Shown in pieces: positions 17,207-25,983 of a DNA stretch of 64,000 nucleotides (positions are counted from its first letter, which is position 1; every line of letters begins with the position of its first letter). Made by a program: the position numbers and the translations under genes. Origin of the DNA: Rivularia sp034931125 (GTDB taxonomy: Bacteria; Cyanobacteriota; Cyanobacteriia; Cyanobacteriales; Nostocaceae); NCBI RefSeq assembly GCF_034931125.1, contig NZ_JAYGHM010000003.1, forward strand, positions 1 through 64,000, written 5' to 3'. The notes under the pieces are model-generated. The model saw nothing but the letters and a program-made list of their open reading frames with translations. It was not told where the DNA came from and ran no database searches.

Positions 17207-18604
17207 ATGAAAGCAGACATCTACCAAGAAGCATTTAAAGACTTTGAGTCATCAGCAACAACAGACGGTAGCTACTTAGGTATAAACAAAGTAGCCAAAG
17301 AACAAGAAGCACATATGAAAATGAAAGTAGAAGAAAAAATAATAGAAGCTAATTTACGACTTAAGGAAATTAAAGCAAAGGTTTCCTTGACAATGAAAGG
17401 TAATGCGATACAGTTACGAGCTACACTACCGCTTAAGCCAGGTGACACCAATACAAAAGGTAGACAAACAAAGCAGTATCAAATATCGCTTAATATTCCG
17501 GCAAACTTAGATGGATTAAAAACAGCAGAAGAAGAAGCTTATGAATTAAGCCGATTAATTTCAAGAAAGTGTTTTGAGTGGAATGATAAATATCTCGGAT
17601 GTAAGGCTGCTAAAAGTATTAATATTACTTTTGGAGAGATATATGAGCAATTTGAAGATATCTTTTTTAAGTCAAGAAAACGAGATATAAAAAGCGAACA
17701 TACTTTAAGTGAATATAAAAAAGTATTTAAAAGAGAGTTTCCATTTAATTTAATTGTGAATAAAAGCAATGTAGAAATCTCACTAAAAAATATTGATTCA
17801 AGTAGTAAAAGATTTCAGGCAATAAAAGTAGCTAGTATTATTTGTAAATACTTAGAAATAGATATTGACTTTAAAACATTCAAGCTTCCTATTAAAGTAA
17901 ACAAAAGAGATATACCTCAAGATAAAATGATTGTCGATGGATTTTATGCTTTTGAAAAATACTACGAATTAAATAAACACAAAAAAAATCCTTATTGGAA
18001 TACTTATAAAATATATAAATTGGCTTACGGTTTAATAGCGACTTATGGATTGCGCCCTAGAGAAGTCTTTAATCAACCCGATATTGATTGGTTTATAAGT
18101 GAAGATAATATCGATAATACTTGGAAAGTTCATAATGACAATAAAACCGGAGCCAGAGAAGTATTACCATTTATACCAGAATGGATTGAAGTATTCGATT
18201 TAAAAAATAAGCAGTCACTTGAAATGCTTAAACAAAGAAGTTGCAAAGTAACAATTTTTTCACAGTTAACTATTATAGTAGATAAAAATTCTCAATGGTT
18301 TAAAAGAATTGGTTTAGCATTTAAACCTTACGATTTACGTCATGCTTGTGCGATCAGAGCGCATTTACAAGGTATACCAATTAAAGCAGCAGCGGATAAT
18401 TTAGGGCATTCTATAGAAATGCATACAAAGGTTTATCAGAAATGGTTTTCATTAGAAAATCGTAAAAAAGCGATGAAAATAGCTTTAAATGAAAAAGAAG
18501 AATTGGAAATAGTTAGAGAAAAAAATATTTATTTGCAAAATCAAGTAAAATCTCTGACTTTAGAACTAGAAAAGTATAAGATAGTAGATTTGGTTACAGA
18601 ATAA
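17207..18604 (+). CDS. XisA/XisC-type tyrosine recombinase of the coxA element
   Basis: The protein has 465 residues. The core residues are Arg283 in GLRPREV, YDLRHACAIRAH (Tyr375, Arg378), GHS at 400-402 and nucleophile Tyr410 in HTKVYQKW. As in the hupL-element recombinase, Tyr replaces the usual His of HxxR. The C-terminal ~35 residues are a coiled coil. The N-terminal 130 residues, shared by both proteins (KVSLTMKGNAIQLRATLPLK), probably bind the arms of the site. The coding region is very AT-rich compared with flanking coxA, consistent with a transferred element. The frame is intact, so it can be active. Confidence 0.9.
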   Translation: MKADIYQEAFKDFESSATTDGSYLGINKVAKEQEAHMKMKVEEKIIEANLRLKEIKAKVSLTMKGNAIQLRATLPLKPGDTNTKGRQTKQYQISLNIPANLDGLKTAEEEAYELSRLISRKCFEWNDKYLGCKAAKSINITFGEIYEQFEDIFFKSRKRDIKSEHTLSEYKKVFKREFPFNLIVNKSNVEISLKNIDSSSKRFQAIKVASIICKYLEIDIDFKTFKLPIKVNKRDIPQDKMIVDGFYAFEKYYELNKHKKNPYWNTYKIYKLAYGLIATYGLRPREVFNQPDIDWFISEDNIDNTWKVHNDNKTGAREVLPFIPEWIEVFDLKNKQSLEMLKQRSCKVTIFSQLTIIVDKNSQWFKRIGLAFKPYDLRHACAIRAHLQGIPIKAAADNLGHSIEMHTKVYQKWFSLENRKKAMKIALNEKEELEIVREKNIYLQNQVKSLTLELEKYKIVDLVTE

Positions 18605-18631
18605 ACTAAAAGCTGATTATTAATTTCAAAA

Positions 18632-18670
18632 AAAACTTGAAAGTAATGAATAATTATTTTCAAGTTTTTT
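18632..18670 (+). terminator. Hairpin terminator after the coxA-element recombinase
   Basis: AAACTTGAAA and TTTTCAAGTTT pair around an AT loop and are followed by a run of T. It lies 27 bases past the recombinase stop codon, inside the element. Confidence 0.75.
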
Positions 18671-18878
18671 TATTTATGTTTAGACAAACTTAATTTATTT
18701 ATCCAAAAAATATATATTAATGATATTACAAGTTTTTTAAGGAAGAAATAGTGAATAAATTATCAAACAATCACCTCAATTCAATATTATTTTAGTGATT
18801 TGAATATTTATTTAAGGAATATATAGAGAATGATAGTTAAGAGAAAGGTTAAAGTGTTGTTTAACAAGAGTTTCGATT

Positions 18879-18893
18879 GTTCATCATATGTTT
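18879..18893 (+). repeat. 15-bp direct repeat, right copy, of the coxA element
   Basis: Identical to 17067-17081; flanking bases differ on both sides. Confidence 0.9.
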
Positions 18894-19622
18894 ACCAGCG
18901 GAACCCCCGGATGGATGCGAATGTTTTTTACCATCTCCACACTTATAGTTGCGGTTCCTACGGGAATCAAAATATTTAGTTGGGTGGCGACTCTGTGGCA
19001 GGCGAAAATCCGCTATACCAGCGCGATGCTATTTGCGATCGGCTTGTTGATGATGTTCGTTTTGGGTGGTATTGGTGGCGTTACTTTGGGTACAGCACCA
19101 TTTGACGGACACGTCCACGATACTTATTATGTAGTTGCACATTTCCACTACGTCTTATTCGGTGGTTCCGTATTTGGTATTTACGCAGCGATTTACCATT
19201 GGTTCCCTAAAATGACCGGAAGGATGATGAATGAAACCTTGGGTAAAATTCACTTTGTGCTTACCTTCATCGGCACCAACTTAACCTTTTTACCCATGCA
19301 CGAACTGGGTTTACAAGGAATGCCGCGTCGAGTTGCCATGTACGATCCGCAATTTGAAGCTATCAATGTAATTTGTACTTACGGTGCTTATCTATTGGCA
19401 GTATCAGTAATTCCTTTTACAGTCAATATTCTTTGGAGTTGGAATTTTGGAGCAAAAGCCGGTGACAATCCTTGGAATGCTTTGACATTGGAATGGACAA
19501 CCACTTCTCCACCTGCGATTGAAAACTGGGAAGAATTACCTGTTGTAACTCACGGCCCTTACGATTACGGTGTGGTAACAGAAGGTGAACCTTTGAAACC
19601 GATAACAGAAGTTACTGCTTAA
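18879..19622 (+). CDS. coxA: Cytochrome c oxidase subunit I (CoxA/CtaD), C-terminal fragment
   Basis: After the repeat the frame reads TSGTPGWMRMFFTISTLIVA and continues through GTAPFDGHVHDTYYVVAHFH, which carries the haem a3 and low-spin haem histidines (VVAHFHYV), to the C-terminus. 242 residues follow the repeat. Together with 222 codons of the middle fragment and ~90 missing ones, the total fits a normal subunit I of ~550 residues. An ATG at 18888 (MF) exists but a free-standing start here would be non-functional. coxC follows after a 167-bp spacer. Confidence 0.93.
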   Translation, partial: VHHMFTSGTPGWMRMFFTISTLIVAVPTGIKIFSWVATLWQAKIRYTSAMLFAIGLLMMFVLGGIGGVTLGTAPFDGHVHDTYYVVAHFHYVLFGGSVFGIYAAIYHWFPKMTGRMMNETLGKIHFVLTFIGTNLTFLPMHELGLQGMPRRVAMYDPQFEAINVICTYGAYLLAVSVIPFTVNILWSWNFGAKAGDNPWNALTLEWTTTSPPAIENWEELPVVTHGPYDYGVVTEGEPLKPITEVTA

Positions 19623-19639
19623 TCAGGTCAAAGGTTAGA

Positions 19640-19745
19640 GGTTAAAGGTCAAAGGTTGAATTGTAGTGCGGTAGCGCAGCGTGTCCGTAAGGACATGCAT
19701 CTTGCTCGCTGATGTTTAAAACAAGCATCTTGCTCGCACTACATA
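19640..19745. repeat. Small palindromic repeat between coxA and coxC
   Basis: The spacer contains AGCATCTTGCTCGC twice, with a companion GTGTCCGTAAGGACA palindrome. A related copy (GCGAGCAAGATGCTCGCACTA) sits at ~39807-39830. These look like small dispersed repeats, not regulatory sites of the operon. Confidence 0.5.
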
Positions 19746-19789
19746 AGTTCAAGCACAATCTAAAATCCAAAATTTAATAGGGGATTATT

Positions 19790-20380
19790 ATGGCGATCGC
19801 GACAGAAAAAGCTCCAGCCCATCACGAAGAACACGCCGATTTACGAGTTGTGGGATTAATCACTTTCCTAATCTCAGAATCTTTAATGTTTGGCGGATTT
19901 TTCGCTACTTACTTGTTCTATCGTGGCACGACTGCAACTTGGCCTCCTGAAGGAACCGAAGTAGAGTTACTATTACCAACTATCAACACCATCATTCTAG
20001 TTTCCAGCAGTTTCGTGATTCACTTCGGGGATTCTGCGATTAAAAAGAATGACGTAAAAGGAATGCGGAAATGGTACAAGATTACTGCATTCATGGGAAT
20101 AATTTTCTTACTAGGTCAGGTTTATGAGTATCTGACTTTAGGTTACGGAATGAATAGTAATTTATTCTCCAACTGTTTCTACTTAATGACAGGATTCCAC
20201 GGTTTACACGTCTTTATCGGAGTCTTGTTAATTTTAGGTGTATTGTGGCGTTCCCGTCGTGCAGGACATTACAACGAACACAAACACACCGGAATCGAAA
20301 TGGCAGAAATCTACTGGCACTTTGTAGATATCATTTGGATTGTTTTGTTTACACTGCTTTATGTTCTGACTAAATTTTAA
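19790..20380 (+). CDS. coxC: Cytochrome c oxidase subunit III (CoxC/CtaE)
   Basis: The protein has 196 residues, normal for cyanobacterial subunit III. Five hydrophobic segments can be seen (starting ~23, 64, 96, 135, 175), with the family signatures ESLMFGGFFATYLFYR, GFHGLHVFIGVLLIL and YWHFVDIIWIVLF. It is part of the aa3-type oxidase with CoxA. CoxB is not in the window, probably because the 5' end of the operon was cut away together with the start of coxA. The gene itself is intact. Confidence 0.95.
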   Translation: MAIATEKAPAHHEEHADLRVVGLITFLISESLMFGGFFATYLFYRGTTATWPPEGTEVELLLPTINTIILVSSSFVIHFGDSAIKKNDVKGMRKWYKITAFMGIIFLLGQVYEYLTLGYGMNSNLFSNCFYLMTGFHGLHVFIGVLLILGVLWRSRRAGHYNEHKHTGIEMAEIYWHFVDIIWIVLFTLLYVLTKF

Positions 20381-20465
20381 ATTGGGGATTGGGAATTGGG
20401 AATTGGGAATTGGTAATTGGTAATTGGTAATTGGGGATTGGGAATTGGGAATTGGGAATTGGGAA
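20381..20465. repeat. GGGAATT/GGTAATT short tandem repeats
   Basis: About ten heptamer units of GGGAATT and GGTAATT follow coxC, then a run of CCCCATC-type units to ~20565. Confidence 0.8.
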
Positions 20466-20579
20466 TAATCAGGGAGCAAGATAGCGGACACTACAAAGTT
20501 TTGATAACTCCTATTTCTCCCCATCCCCCCATCACCCCATCTCCCTATCCCCCCATCCCCCACCCACACTAAAAAAACC

Positions 20580-21065
20580 ATGCAAGACACAGAAAAATTC
20601 TCCTGGTTCGAGGTACCTGAAGATGTCAAACAGCTATTAAAATTAGCGGCGGACAATTGGGAAAATACCTCAGAATCCGAAAAATACATTAATCAAGCGT
20701 TAGCTAAAACAGGAGATAATATAGATGTTTTAATAGCAGCTTATAGATATTTTTATTACAAACAAAATTATCAAATGGCGCTAGATACAGCAGAAAAAGT
20801 CCAAGCTAAAGTTAAACAAGCTGAAAGATTACCTGATGAATGGGAAAAATTAAAACCAATATTAATTAAGCGCAAAGAAGAACAAATAATTCGACTATAT
20901 TTAAATTCTTATGCTGCGACAGGATTAATTTTAGCTATATTAGGAAAGGAAGAAGCAGCCAAAGAAATATGTAATAAAGTAAAAGAAATAGACGACAAAA
21001 ACGACTTTGGTGCGGGAATATTACTTGATGTATTAACACGTCCGCCAGAGGAAGATGATGAATAA
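20580..21065 (+). CDS. TPR-like helical protein, 161 aa
   Basis: Helical repeats with tetratricopeptide character cover residues ~15-150 (ENTSESEKYINQALAKTGDN, YQMALDTAEKVQAKV, AATGLILAILGKEEAAKEIC). It is soluble, with an acidic C-terminus (PPEEDDE). I do not recognise a named family. It follows coxC in the same direction, with a cupin and a nitrogenase-associated gene next, so it may serve heterocyst respiration or nitrogenase protection, which is inference from place only. Confidence 0.65.
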   Translation: MQDTEKFSWFEVPEDVKQLLKLAADNWENTSESEKYINQALAKTGDNIDVLIAAYRYFYYKQNYQMALDTAEKVQAKVKQAERLPDEWEKLKPILIKRKEEQIIRLYLNSYAATGLILAILGKEEAAKEICNKVKEIDDKNDFGAGILLDVLTRPPEEDDE

Positions 21066-21156
21066 ATAGTTAAGAGTTAGGAATTAAGAGTTATAAGTTA
21101 AGATGAGTTATATAATATTTAATATTCTTTCCTGATAACTATTCACTGATTTAATT

Positions 21157-21768
21157 ATGGAAGGAAAAGACTGGCTTGTAACCGCAGATGGTGAATATCA
21201 AGCTTGTAAATCTCTAAGAGCATGGGATTTAATTACTGAAAATTATCGTCTTTATCGGTTTCTTACCGAATTAGAAGATGTGAGTAGAAAATCATCAGAT
21301 GAAAGCGTTTATCTAGCAGGAATTAGGCAACTAGTAAGACGATTGCTGGTTAATTCCTATTGGATAAAAACTCAACATCCCGAACCCGATTCTAAAACGG
21401 GAACTTCTGTTAAACTTTTATATGATGAGTTGGGTTTTCCTTTTACAGTTCAAACTGTTACCTTTACAAAAGGAACGCAATCCAATATTCATAATCACGG
21501 GATTTGGGGAATCGTCGCGATATTAAAAGGACAAGAAAAGAATATTATTTGGAAGCGAAATCCTACCGCAGAACATCCGAATAAAATAGAACCCGCAGCA
21601 GAAATTATCTTAAATCCTGGAGATATTGTTAGTTTCGCACCTGGGGCAATTCATAGTGTAGAAGCAATGAGTGACGAACCAACCGTAACTTTTAATTTAT
21701 ACGGCGAAACTAGATCGAAAGAACGTTTTGCATTTGATACGGTTCGTCATACTGCGAAGAATTTTTGA
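21157..21768 (+). CDS. Cupin-family protein (cysteine-dioxygenase-like)
   Basis: The protein has 203 residues. The two cupin motifs are visible: NIHNHGIWGIVAILKGQEKN (metal-binding histidines of motif 1) and GDIVSFAPGAIHSVEAMSD (motif 2 with His). The layout resembles cysteine-dioxygenase-type thiol dioxygenases, but substrate cannot be told. It is in the same direction as the cox genes, between the TPR-like and the ArsC-like gene; no terminator is obvious between them. Confidence 0.75.
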   Translation: MEGKDWLVTADGEYQACKSLRAWDLITENYRLYRFLTELEDVSRKSSDESVYLAGIRQLVRRLLVNSYWIKTQHPEPDSKTGTSVKLLYDELGFPFTVQTVTFTKGTQSNIHNHGIWGIVAILKGQEKNIIWKRNPTAEHPNKIEPAAEIILNPGDIVSFAPGAIHSVEAMSDEPTVTFNLYGETRSKERFAFDTVRHTAKNF

Positions 21769-21917
21769 TGATAGTTGTGGTTTTTTAACAACTAACTAGA
21801 TTCCAACAAAAAATGGTGCGTTACGGCATTATTTAAATAGCAATGTTTAATTCAAAATTATTCGTGCCGTAACACACCCTACAACTGGTAACTGTTCACT
21901 GATACGGAGTTTCTATC

Positions 21918-22358
21918 ATGGCAAAGGTAATATTTTACGAGAAAACTGGCTGTCGAAATAATACTAAACAAAAAACTCTATTAACCGCAGCCGGACATCA
22001 AGTTGAAGCCCATAATATCTTAGAAGAAAAATGGACTAAAGAGCGTTTGCTGTGGTTTTTCAACAATCGTCCTGTAGCAGAATGGTTTAACCGTTCATCA
22101 CCTAGAATTAAGTCTGGTGAAATAAACCCCGAACAAGTAGATGCGGAAACTGCTTTAAATTTAATGCTGGAGGAACCCTTACTTATTCGTCGTCCTTTAA
22201 TTCAAGTTGGTTATCGCGGTGAAGTCGGTTTCGATACCCAAGTTATTGAAAGTTGGATTGGTTTAACACCTAAAGATGAGGCTTTACAAGAAGTCAGTCA
22301 AAAGTTGATGAGCCAAGATTTACAAGGTTGCGCTCATAAGCACGAGCATCATCATTGA
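21918..22358 (+). CDS. ArsC/Spx-like nitrogenase-associated protein
   Basis: The protein has 146 residues. The thioredoxin-fold ArsC family start AKVIFYEKTGCRNNTKQKTLL is followed by EEPLLIRRPLIQVG, a hallmark of the ArsC/Spx fold, and fits the nitrogenase-associated subgroup (NifO-like) found beside nif genes. The catalytic Cys of arsenate reductase is replaced by the CRNN form. The C-terminus is a short His-rich tail (KHEHHH). Presence at the end of the cox cluster supports the idea that this oxidase serves nitrogen fixation. A terminator hairpin follows. Confidence 0.75.
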   Translation: MAKVIFYEKTGCRNNTKQKTLLTAAGHQVEAHNILEEKWTKERLLWFFNNRPVAEWFNRSSPRIKSGEINPEQVDAETALNLMLEEPLLIRRPLIQVGYRGEVGFDTQVIESWIGLTPKDEALQEVSQKLMSQDLQGCAHKHEHHH

Positions 22359-22403
22359 TGTTGGGGAATTGGTAAATTCTTGTTTTCAAGTTTGGAATTT
22401 AGG

Positions 22404-22438
22404 AGCCGGGTGTCGTAAAGATGTCCGGTTTTTTTTGG
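22404..22438 (+). terminator. Terminator after the cox cluster
   Basis: GCCGGGTGTC and GATGTCCGGT form a hairpin (some G-T pairs) followed by TTTTTTTT. Confidence 0.75.
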
Positions 22439-22456
22439 TTTTCTAGTTTGTAGTTT

Positions 22457-22638
22457 GTAGGTTGGGTTGAGGAACGAAACCCAACACAATCTCGAACAAA
22501 AAACACAATAATTTCAACAAATTTAATATTTAATATTTAACCAAACAATACGCTTCAACCAAAAATCGATGTTGGGTTACGACGCTTCTATACTCTTCGT
22601 CAACAATAAATATAATTGGTGCGTCTAACCCAACCTAC
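22457..22638. repeat. MITE-like palindromic repeat GTAGGTTGGGTT...AACCCAACCTAC, copy 1
   Basis: The unit is an inverted repeat about 180 bases long with ends GTAGGTTGGGTT and AACCCAACCTAC and internal subparts (GAGGAACGAAACCCAACA, GATGTTGGGTTACGACGCTTC). No gene lies inside it. Confidence 0.8.
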
Positions 22639-22655
22639 AAGATTTTTTTAAGTTA

Positions 22656-22783
22656 GTAGGTTGGGTTGAGGAACGAAGCCCAACATATTTTAGAACCATA
22701 TAACCAAAACTCAGATGTTGGGTTACGACGCTTCTATTCTCTTCGTCAACAATAAATTTATTCGTGCGTCTAACCCAACCTAC
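22656..22783. repeat. MITE-like palindromic repeat, copy 2
   Basis: Same ends and inner segments as the copy 18 bases to the left, with ~54 bases fewer in the middle. The two form a tandem pair. Confidence 0.8.
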
Positions 22784-23228
22784 AAGAGAGCTTGTTATAA
22801 AATATTTGCCAATTTGGCAGTTAATTTAATCTAAATGATGATAGCATTTGCGCTTTGGTACTTATTATTATCGTTAATCCTAACTAAGTCTATAATGTCA
22901 AATTTATTTTATTTACCTACAACTTTAACTGTGTATCAAAATATATTGTGGGGTAGAAGCTCGATTAAACTAATTAATGGATAAATCCTGACTTAAAAAT
23001 AAATATGTATTGTTAAAATCTAACAAAAACTTATTGTTCGTTATTTTAATACCAAATTATGGTAATAATTTATTTGAAACGTTAATTTAATTTTTATTTA
23101 CAGGCTGTAATTATCGCGGTAAATCATGCCGAATTTTATGGTTTAGGGTCAAAATTTACTAAATTTTATCGATCGCTGCCATCTACCAACATCGTGACAA
23201 TATAATCTCTGCGGGAACAGGAGCGAGT
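22784..23228. other. AT-rich spacer upstream of the dynamin-like gene
   Basis: No gene is seen in these 445 bases. It should hold the promoter of the dynamin-like/Hsp70-like pair; I cannot point to clear elements. Confidence 0.3.
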
Positions 23229-25790
23229 ATGAAAAGTGACATAGCAGTAGAGAAATTACGCCGCTATAAGGAGTACGCGGAATCTGTACTTCAAAGTTTG
23301 AGCTTGGTTTCGGAGAATCCACCACCTCAAGAAAGTTGGGTTCCCTCTAGTATCCATGAGAACATTCAGCGTTTGGTGCAGTCTGCTCGTTCTACGGTGG
23401 AGTTGGCTGCTTCTCCGGTAAAAATCGGTGTGATGGGGGAGTTTAGTAGTGGTAAAACTCTCCTAATTGGCAGTTTAATCGGTTTTGCTGATGCTTTACC
23501 TGTGAGCGAAACTCCTTCTACGGGTAATGTGACTGCGATTCATTTGGTGCAGCAACCTGAGTTACAGACGACGAAGGTAAGTAAGTTTACGGTAGAATAT
23601 CTTTCCCATGAAGGGGTAAAGGAATGTTTGGGCTTTATGCTCAAGGTGGTGGAAGGTAGAGCTAAGTTAGCGGAAGTTCCTGCTGCTCCTTTGGCTACTT
23701 TGAAAAGTCTGTATCCCACTACTTTTGTGGATACTAATGGAATTTTAACTTGGTGCGAACAAGCTTGGAATCAAAGCCAAAGTTTGGAATTGCGATCGCT
23801 ATTACGGGAAGTTGTGGTATTCGTTCGCACCTATAGCGCTTATGGGAAGGATATCTGCGGCAAAAGTTACGAAATTGACCATTTTACGGCAAATAAGGGG
23901 TTGAGGCTATCTGACCCCCCGATGAATATTTTGGAGTTGAAGTTTCGGGAATTACCTGGATCTCCGAAGCGTTGGGAAACTTTTGCTCAGCCTTCTGCGA
24001 AGGATTTACATAATAGTTTCTCGTTGATTCGACGGATAGATATTACGGTTGAGGTAGCAAAACAGATATGGGATTTATCGGGGTTACAGGGGACGAATGA
24101 GTTTGTATTGTTGGATTTCCCCGGTTTGGGTGCGGCTGATTCGGGTATCAGAGATACTTTTTTATCGCTGCGGGAATTGACTGAGGTACAAACGATTTTA
24201 CTGTTGCTCAACGGTAGATATCCGGGGGGAGTGACTGCGGCAAAAATTCGCAGTATGTTGGAACGGGATAAGGGACAAGATTTAAGGGACAGGATTATTG
24301 TTGCTGTGGGTAGGTTTAATCAGCTGCCGGTGACGAGTCGCGATATTATGGCTTTGGGTGAGATTTTGGAGGAACCTTTATTATCGCAAGAAGCGGTTTT
24401 GGAAAGGTTGAGAATTTTGCATCTGACTCTTGCAAGTGCGAGTAATTTGACTACTGAGAAGAAAAATATTGTTTTATTATCGCAGCTTTACGGATTGACA
24501 AAGCAAGCGGAATACTCTTCGTTGATCCAAGTTTGTTCTCCAGAGTTTTTACCGGATTTAGAAAAGCCGAATCAAGTTGATGAAGTGGAGTTACGGGAGA
24601 AGTGGGGACGGTTGGGGGAAATGTTACCGACTTCGAGTACTTTACACAAACAGTTGAGCGATTATGCAGAAGATGGGGGAATCAATCGATTGCGATCGCT
24701 ATTAAAAGATCATGTGGGACAACATGGAATGAAGCAGTTGGTGGAGGATACTCAAAGAGCAGCGGAAACTGTGTTGAAGGAGCAAAATAATTTAAAAGCT
24801 GTGTTGGAAGAGATTCCCGCTTATATTCCGGTGGTGGAAAATCCGGCTTTTTTGGAGTTACGGGAAAAAATTGAGAATTTAGTAACGACGTATCGACATT
24901 TTCAGGAAGATTTAGAAAAACAGCCGATGTTAAAGAATCGGACTGGGTTAACTTTGAGCGATGTTGTCAAGGATGAGTTAACGAATAAGATATTTTTTGA
25001 GTGGAGTGAGTGGACTTTATTATTTGACCGGACTAAAAACGGGACGATTAATTTTACTAAGAGTGAAAGCATTTTTGAGGAAGATGAGGAAGAAGATGCA
25101 ATTCCCACTCAAAGCGATGATTTCTATAATTCCTTTGTCAAAACTATTAATGAGATGCAGTCTTTTGCTCACGAGCGTACAGCTGAAACGGTAAAAGATT
25201 TATTTAATAAGTTGTCGGTGGAAGTGCAGTTGGAACGGAATAAAATTAAAGAAATCGTTCAACCGCAGTTGGAACAGCGAATTGAGGAGAAATTTGGGAA
25301 GCGGGAAACTCGTTTGTATAGATACTTATTAAGAGCGATCGATCCAACTAATAAATGGCAAAATTTAATTATTCAGCATAGTGGTTTGGCGAGTAGTGTA
25401 GCACCGATTAATGCCGAAAATTTATTTCCTTTAGCTAGAAAAGATGCTCAACATCAAAAAGGACAAATATTCGATTGGAGTCCTAACAAACAATATCCTG
25501 CACCCCCAAGACCATTTAATCATCAAATCGCCGTGTTACGACTACGCGATGAAATTACGGCAAGTGCTGGGTTACATCTAATTCAATATGTCAGCGAATT
25601 GACTAAACAAGTTAAGGGTTCTTTTTCGATGGCTTTGAAGGAGATTGTAGATAGTTTGCAAGAACTGTTGAAATCTAAGCACGAACCTTTATTAAGATAT
25701 ATCGCTTCGGCGGAGGAAACAACTTCTGCATCGACCCCTGCTTGGTTGGATACGATGAAGCGGATTACTGTTATTACTTATCCGGAATAA
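23229..25790 (+). CDS. Bacterial dynamin-like GTPase
   Basis: The protein has 853 residues. The GTPase domain shows the P-loop GEFSSGKT (70-77), a switch-I threonine in SETPSTGNVTA, G3 DFPGLG (~296-301) and a probable G4-like VGRFNQ region (~361). Long helical stretches follow (~480-820), as in the dynamin trunk/stalk, with an acidic stretch EEDEEEDA at ~617. Dynamin-like proteins bind and remodel membranes. The Hsp70/SrfB-like gene follows 193 bp downstream in the same direction. This pairing recalls the SrfB (actin-like ATPase) and SrfC (dynamin-like) pair of other bacteria, a comparison made from memory. Membrane targeting segments are not evident. Confidence 0.85.
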   Translation: MKSDIAVEKLRRYKEYAESVLQSLSLVSENPPPQESWVPSSIHENIQRLVQSARSTVELAASPVKIGVMGEFSSGKTLLIGSLIGFADALPVSETPSTGNVTAIHLVQQPELQTTKVSKFTVEYLSHEGVKECLGFMLKVVEGRAKLAEVPAAPLATLKSLYPTTFVDTNGILTWCEQAWNQSQSLELRSLLREVVVFVRTYSAYGKDICGKSYEIDHFTANKGLRLSDPPMNILELKFRELPGSPKRWETFAQPSAKDLHNSFSLIRRIDITVEVAKQIWDLSGLQGTNEFVLLDFPGLGAADSGIRDTFLSLRELTEVQTILLLLNGRYPGGVTAAKIRSMLERDKGQDLRDRIIVAVGRFNQLPVTSRDIMALGEILEEPLLSQEAVLERLRILHLTLASASNLTTEKKNIVLLSQLYGLTKQAEYSSLIQVCSPEFLPDLEKPNQVDEVELREKWGRLGEMLPTSSTLHKQLSDYAEDGGINRLRSLLKDHVGQHGMKQLVEDTQRAAETVLKEQNNLKAVLEEIPAYIPVVENPAFLELREKIENLVTTYRHFQEDLEKQPMLKNRTGLTLSDVVKDELTNKIFFEWSEWTLLFDRTKNGTINFTKSESIFEEDEEEDAIPTQSDDFYNSFVKTINEMQSFAHERTAETVKDLFNKLSVEVQLERNKIKEIVQPQLEQRIEEKFGKRETRLYRYLLRAIDPTNKWQNLIIQHSGLASSVAPINAENLFPLARKDAQHQKGQIFDWSPNKQYPAPPRPFNHQIAVLRLRDEITASAGLHLIQYVSELTKQVKGSFSMALKEIVDSLQELLKSKHEPLLRYIASAEETTSASTPAWLDTMKRITVITYPE

Positions 25791-25796
25791 ATTAAG

Positions 25797-25976
25797 GTCA
25801 AAGGTCAAAGGTTAAAGGTTAAAGGTTAAATAACTCCTAACTCCTAACTCCTAACTCCCAATTCCTAACTCCCAATTCCTAACTCCTAACTCCTAACTCC
25901 TAACTCCTAACTCCTAATTCCTAACTTTTAACTCCTAACTCCTAACTCTTAATTCCTAACTCCTAATTCCTAACTT
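25797..25976. repeat. CTCCTAA short tandem repeats between the dynamin-like and Hsp70-like genes
   Basis: GGTCAAA/GGTTAAA units (25797-25830) give way to about 20 units of CTCCTAA, CTCCCAA and CTTCTAA type, up to 8 bases from the next start codon. No gene is present. Confidence 0.85.
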
Positions 25977-25983
25977 ATTTAAA

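Larger units (their letters stand above)
17067..18893 (+). mobile_element. 1812-bp excisable element in coxA
   Basis: The element is bounded by 15-bp identical repeats, and repeat-to-repeat length is 1812 bp. Excision rejoins coxA as LFVWVHHMF|TSGTPGWMRM with no lost codon. It carries one gene, a XisA/XisC-type recombinase, oriented like coxA, 125 bp after the left repeat and 274 bp before the right one. It is a sister of the 1811-bp hupL element in size, layout and recombinase. Confidence 0.92.

Noticed and set aside
18888..19622. Independent gene starting at ATG 18888
   Set aside because: The ATG codes the Met of HHMF inside the 15-bp repeat; it is the continuation of coxA.
22440..22800. 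CRISPR array
   Set aside because: The repeats are palindromic, ~130-180 bases long and only two in tandem; no regular spacers.
25797..25976. CRISPR or regulatory array between the GTPase and ATPase genes
   Set aside because: Pure heptamer short tandem repeats without spacers.
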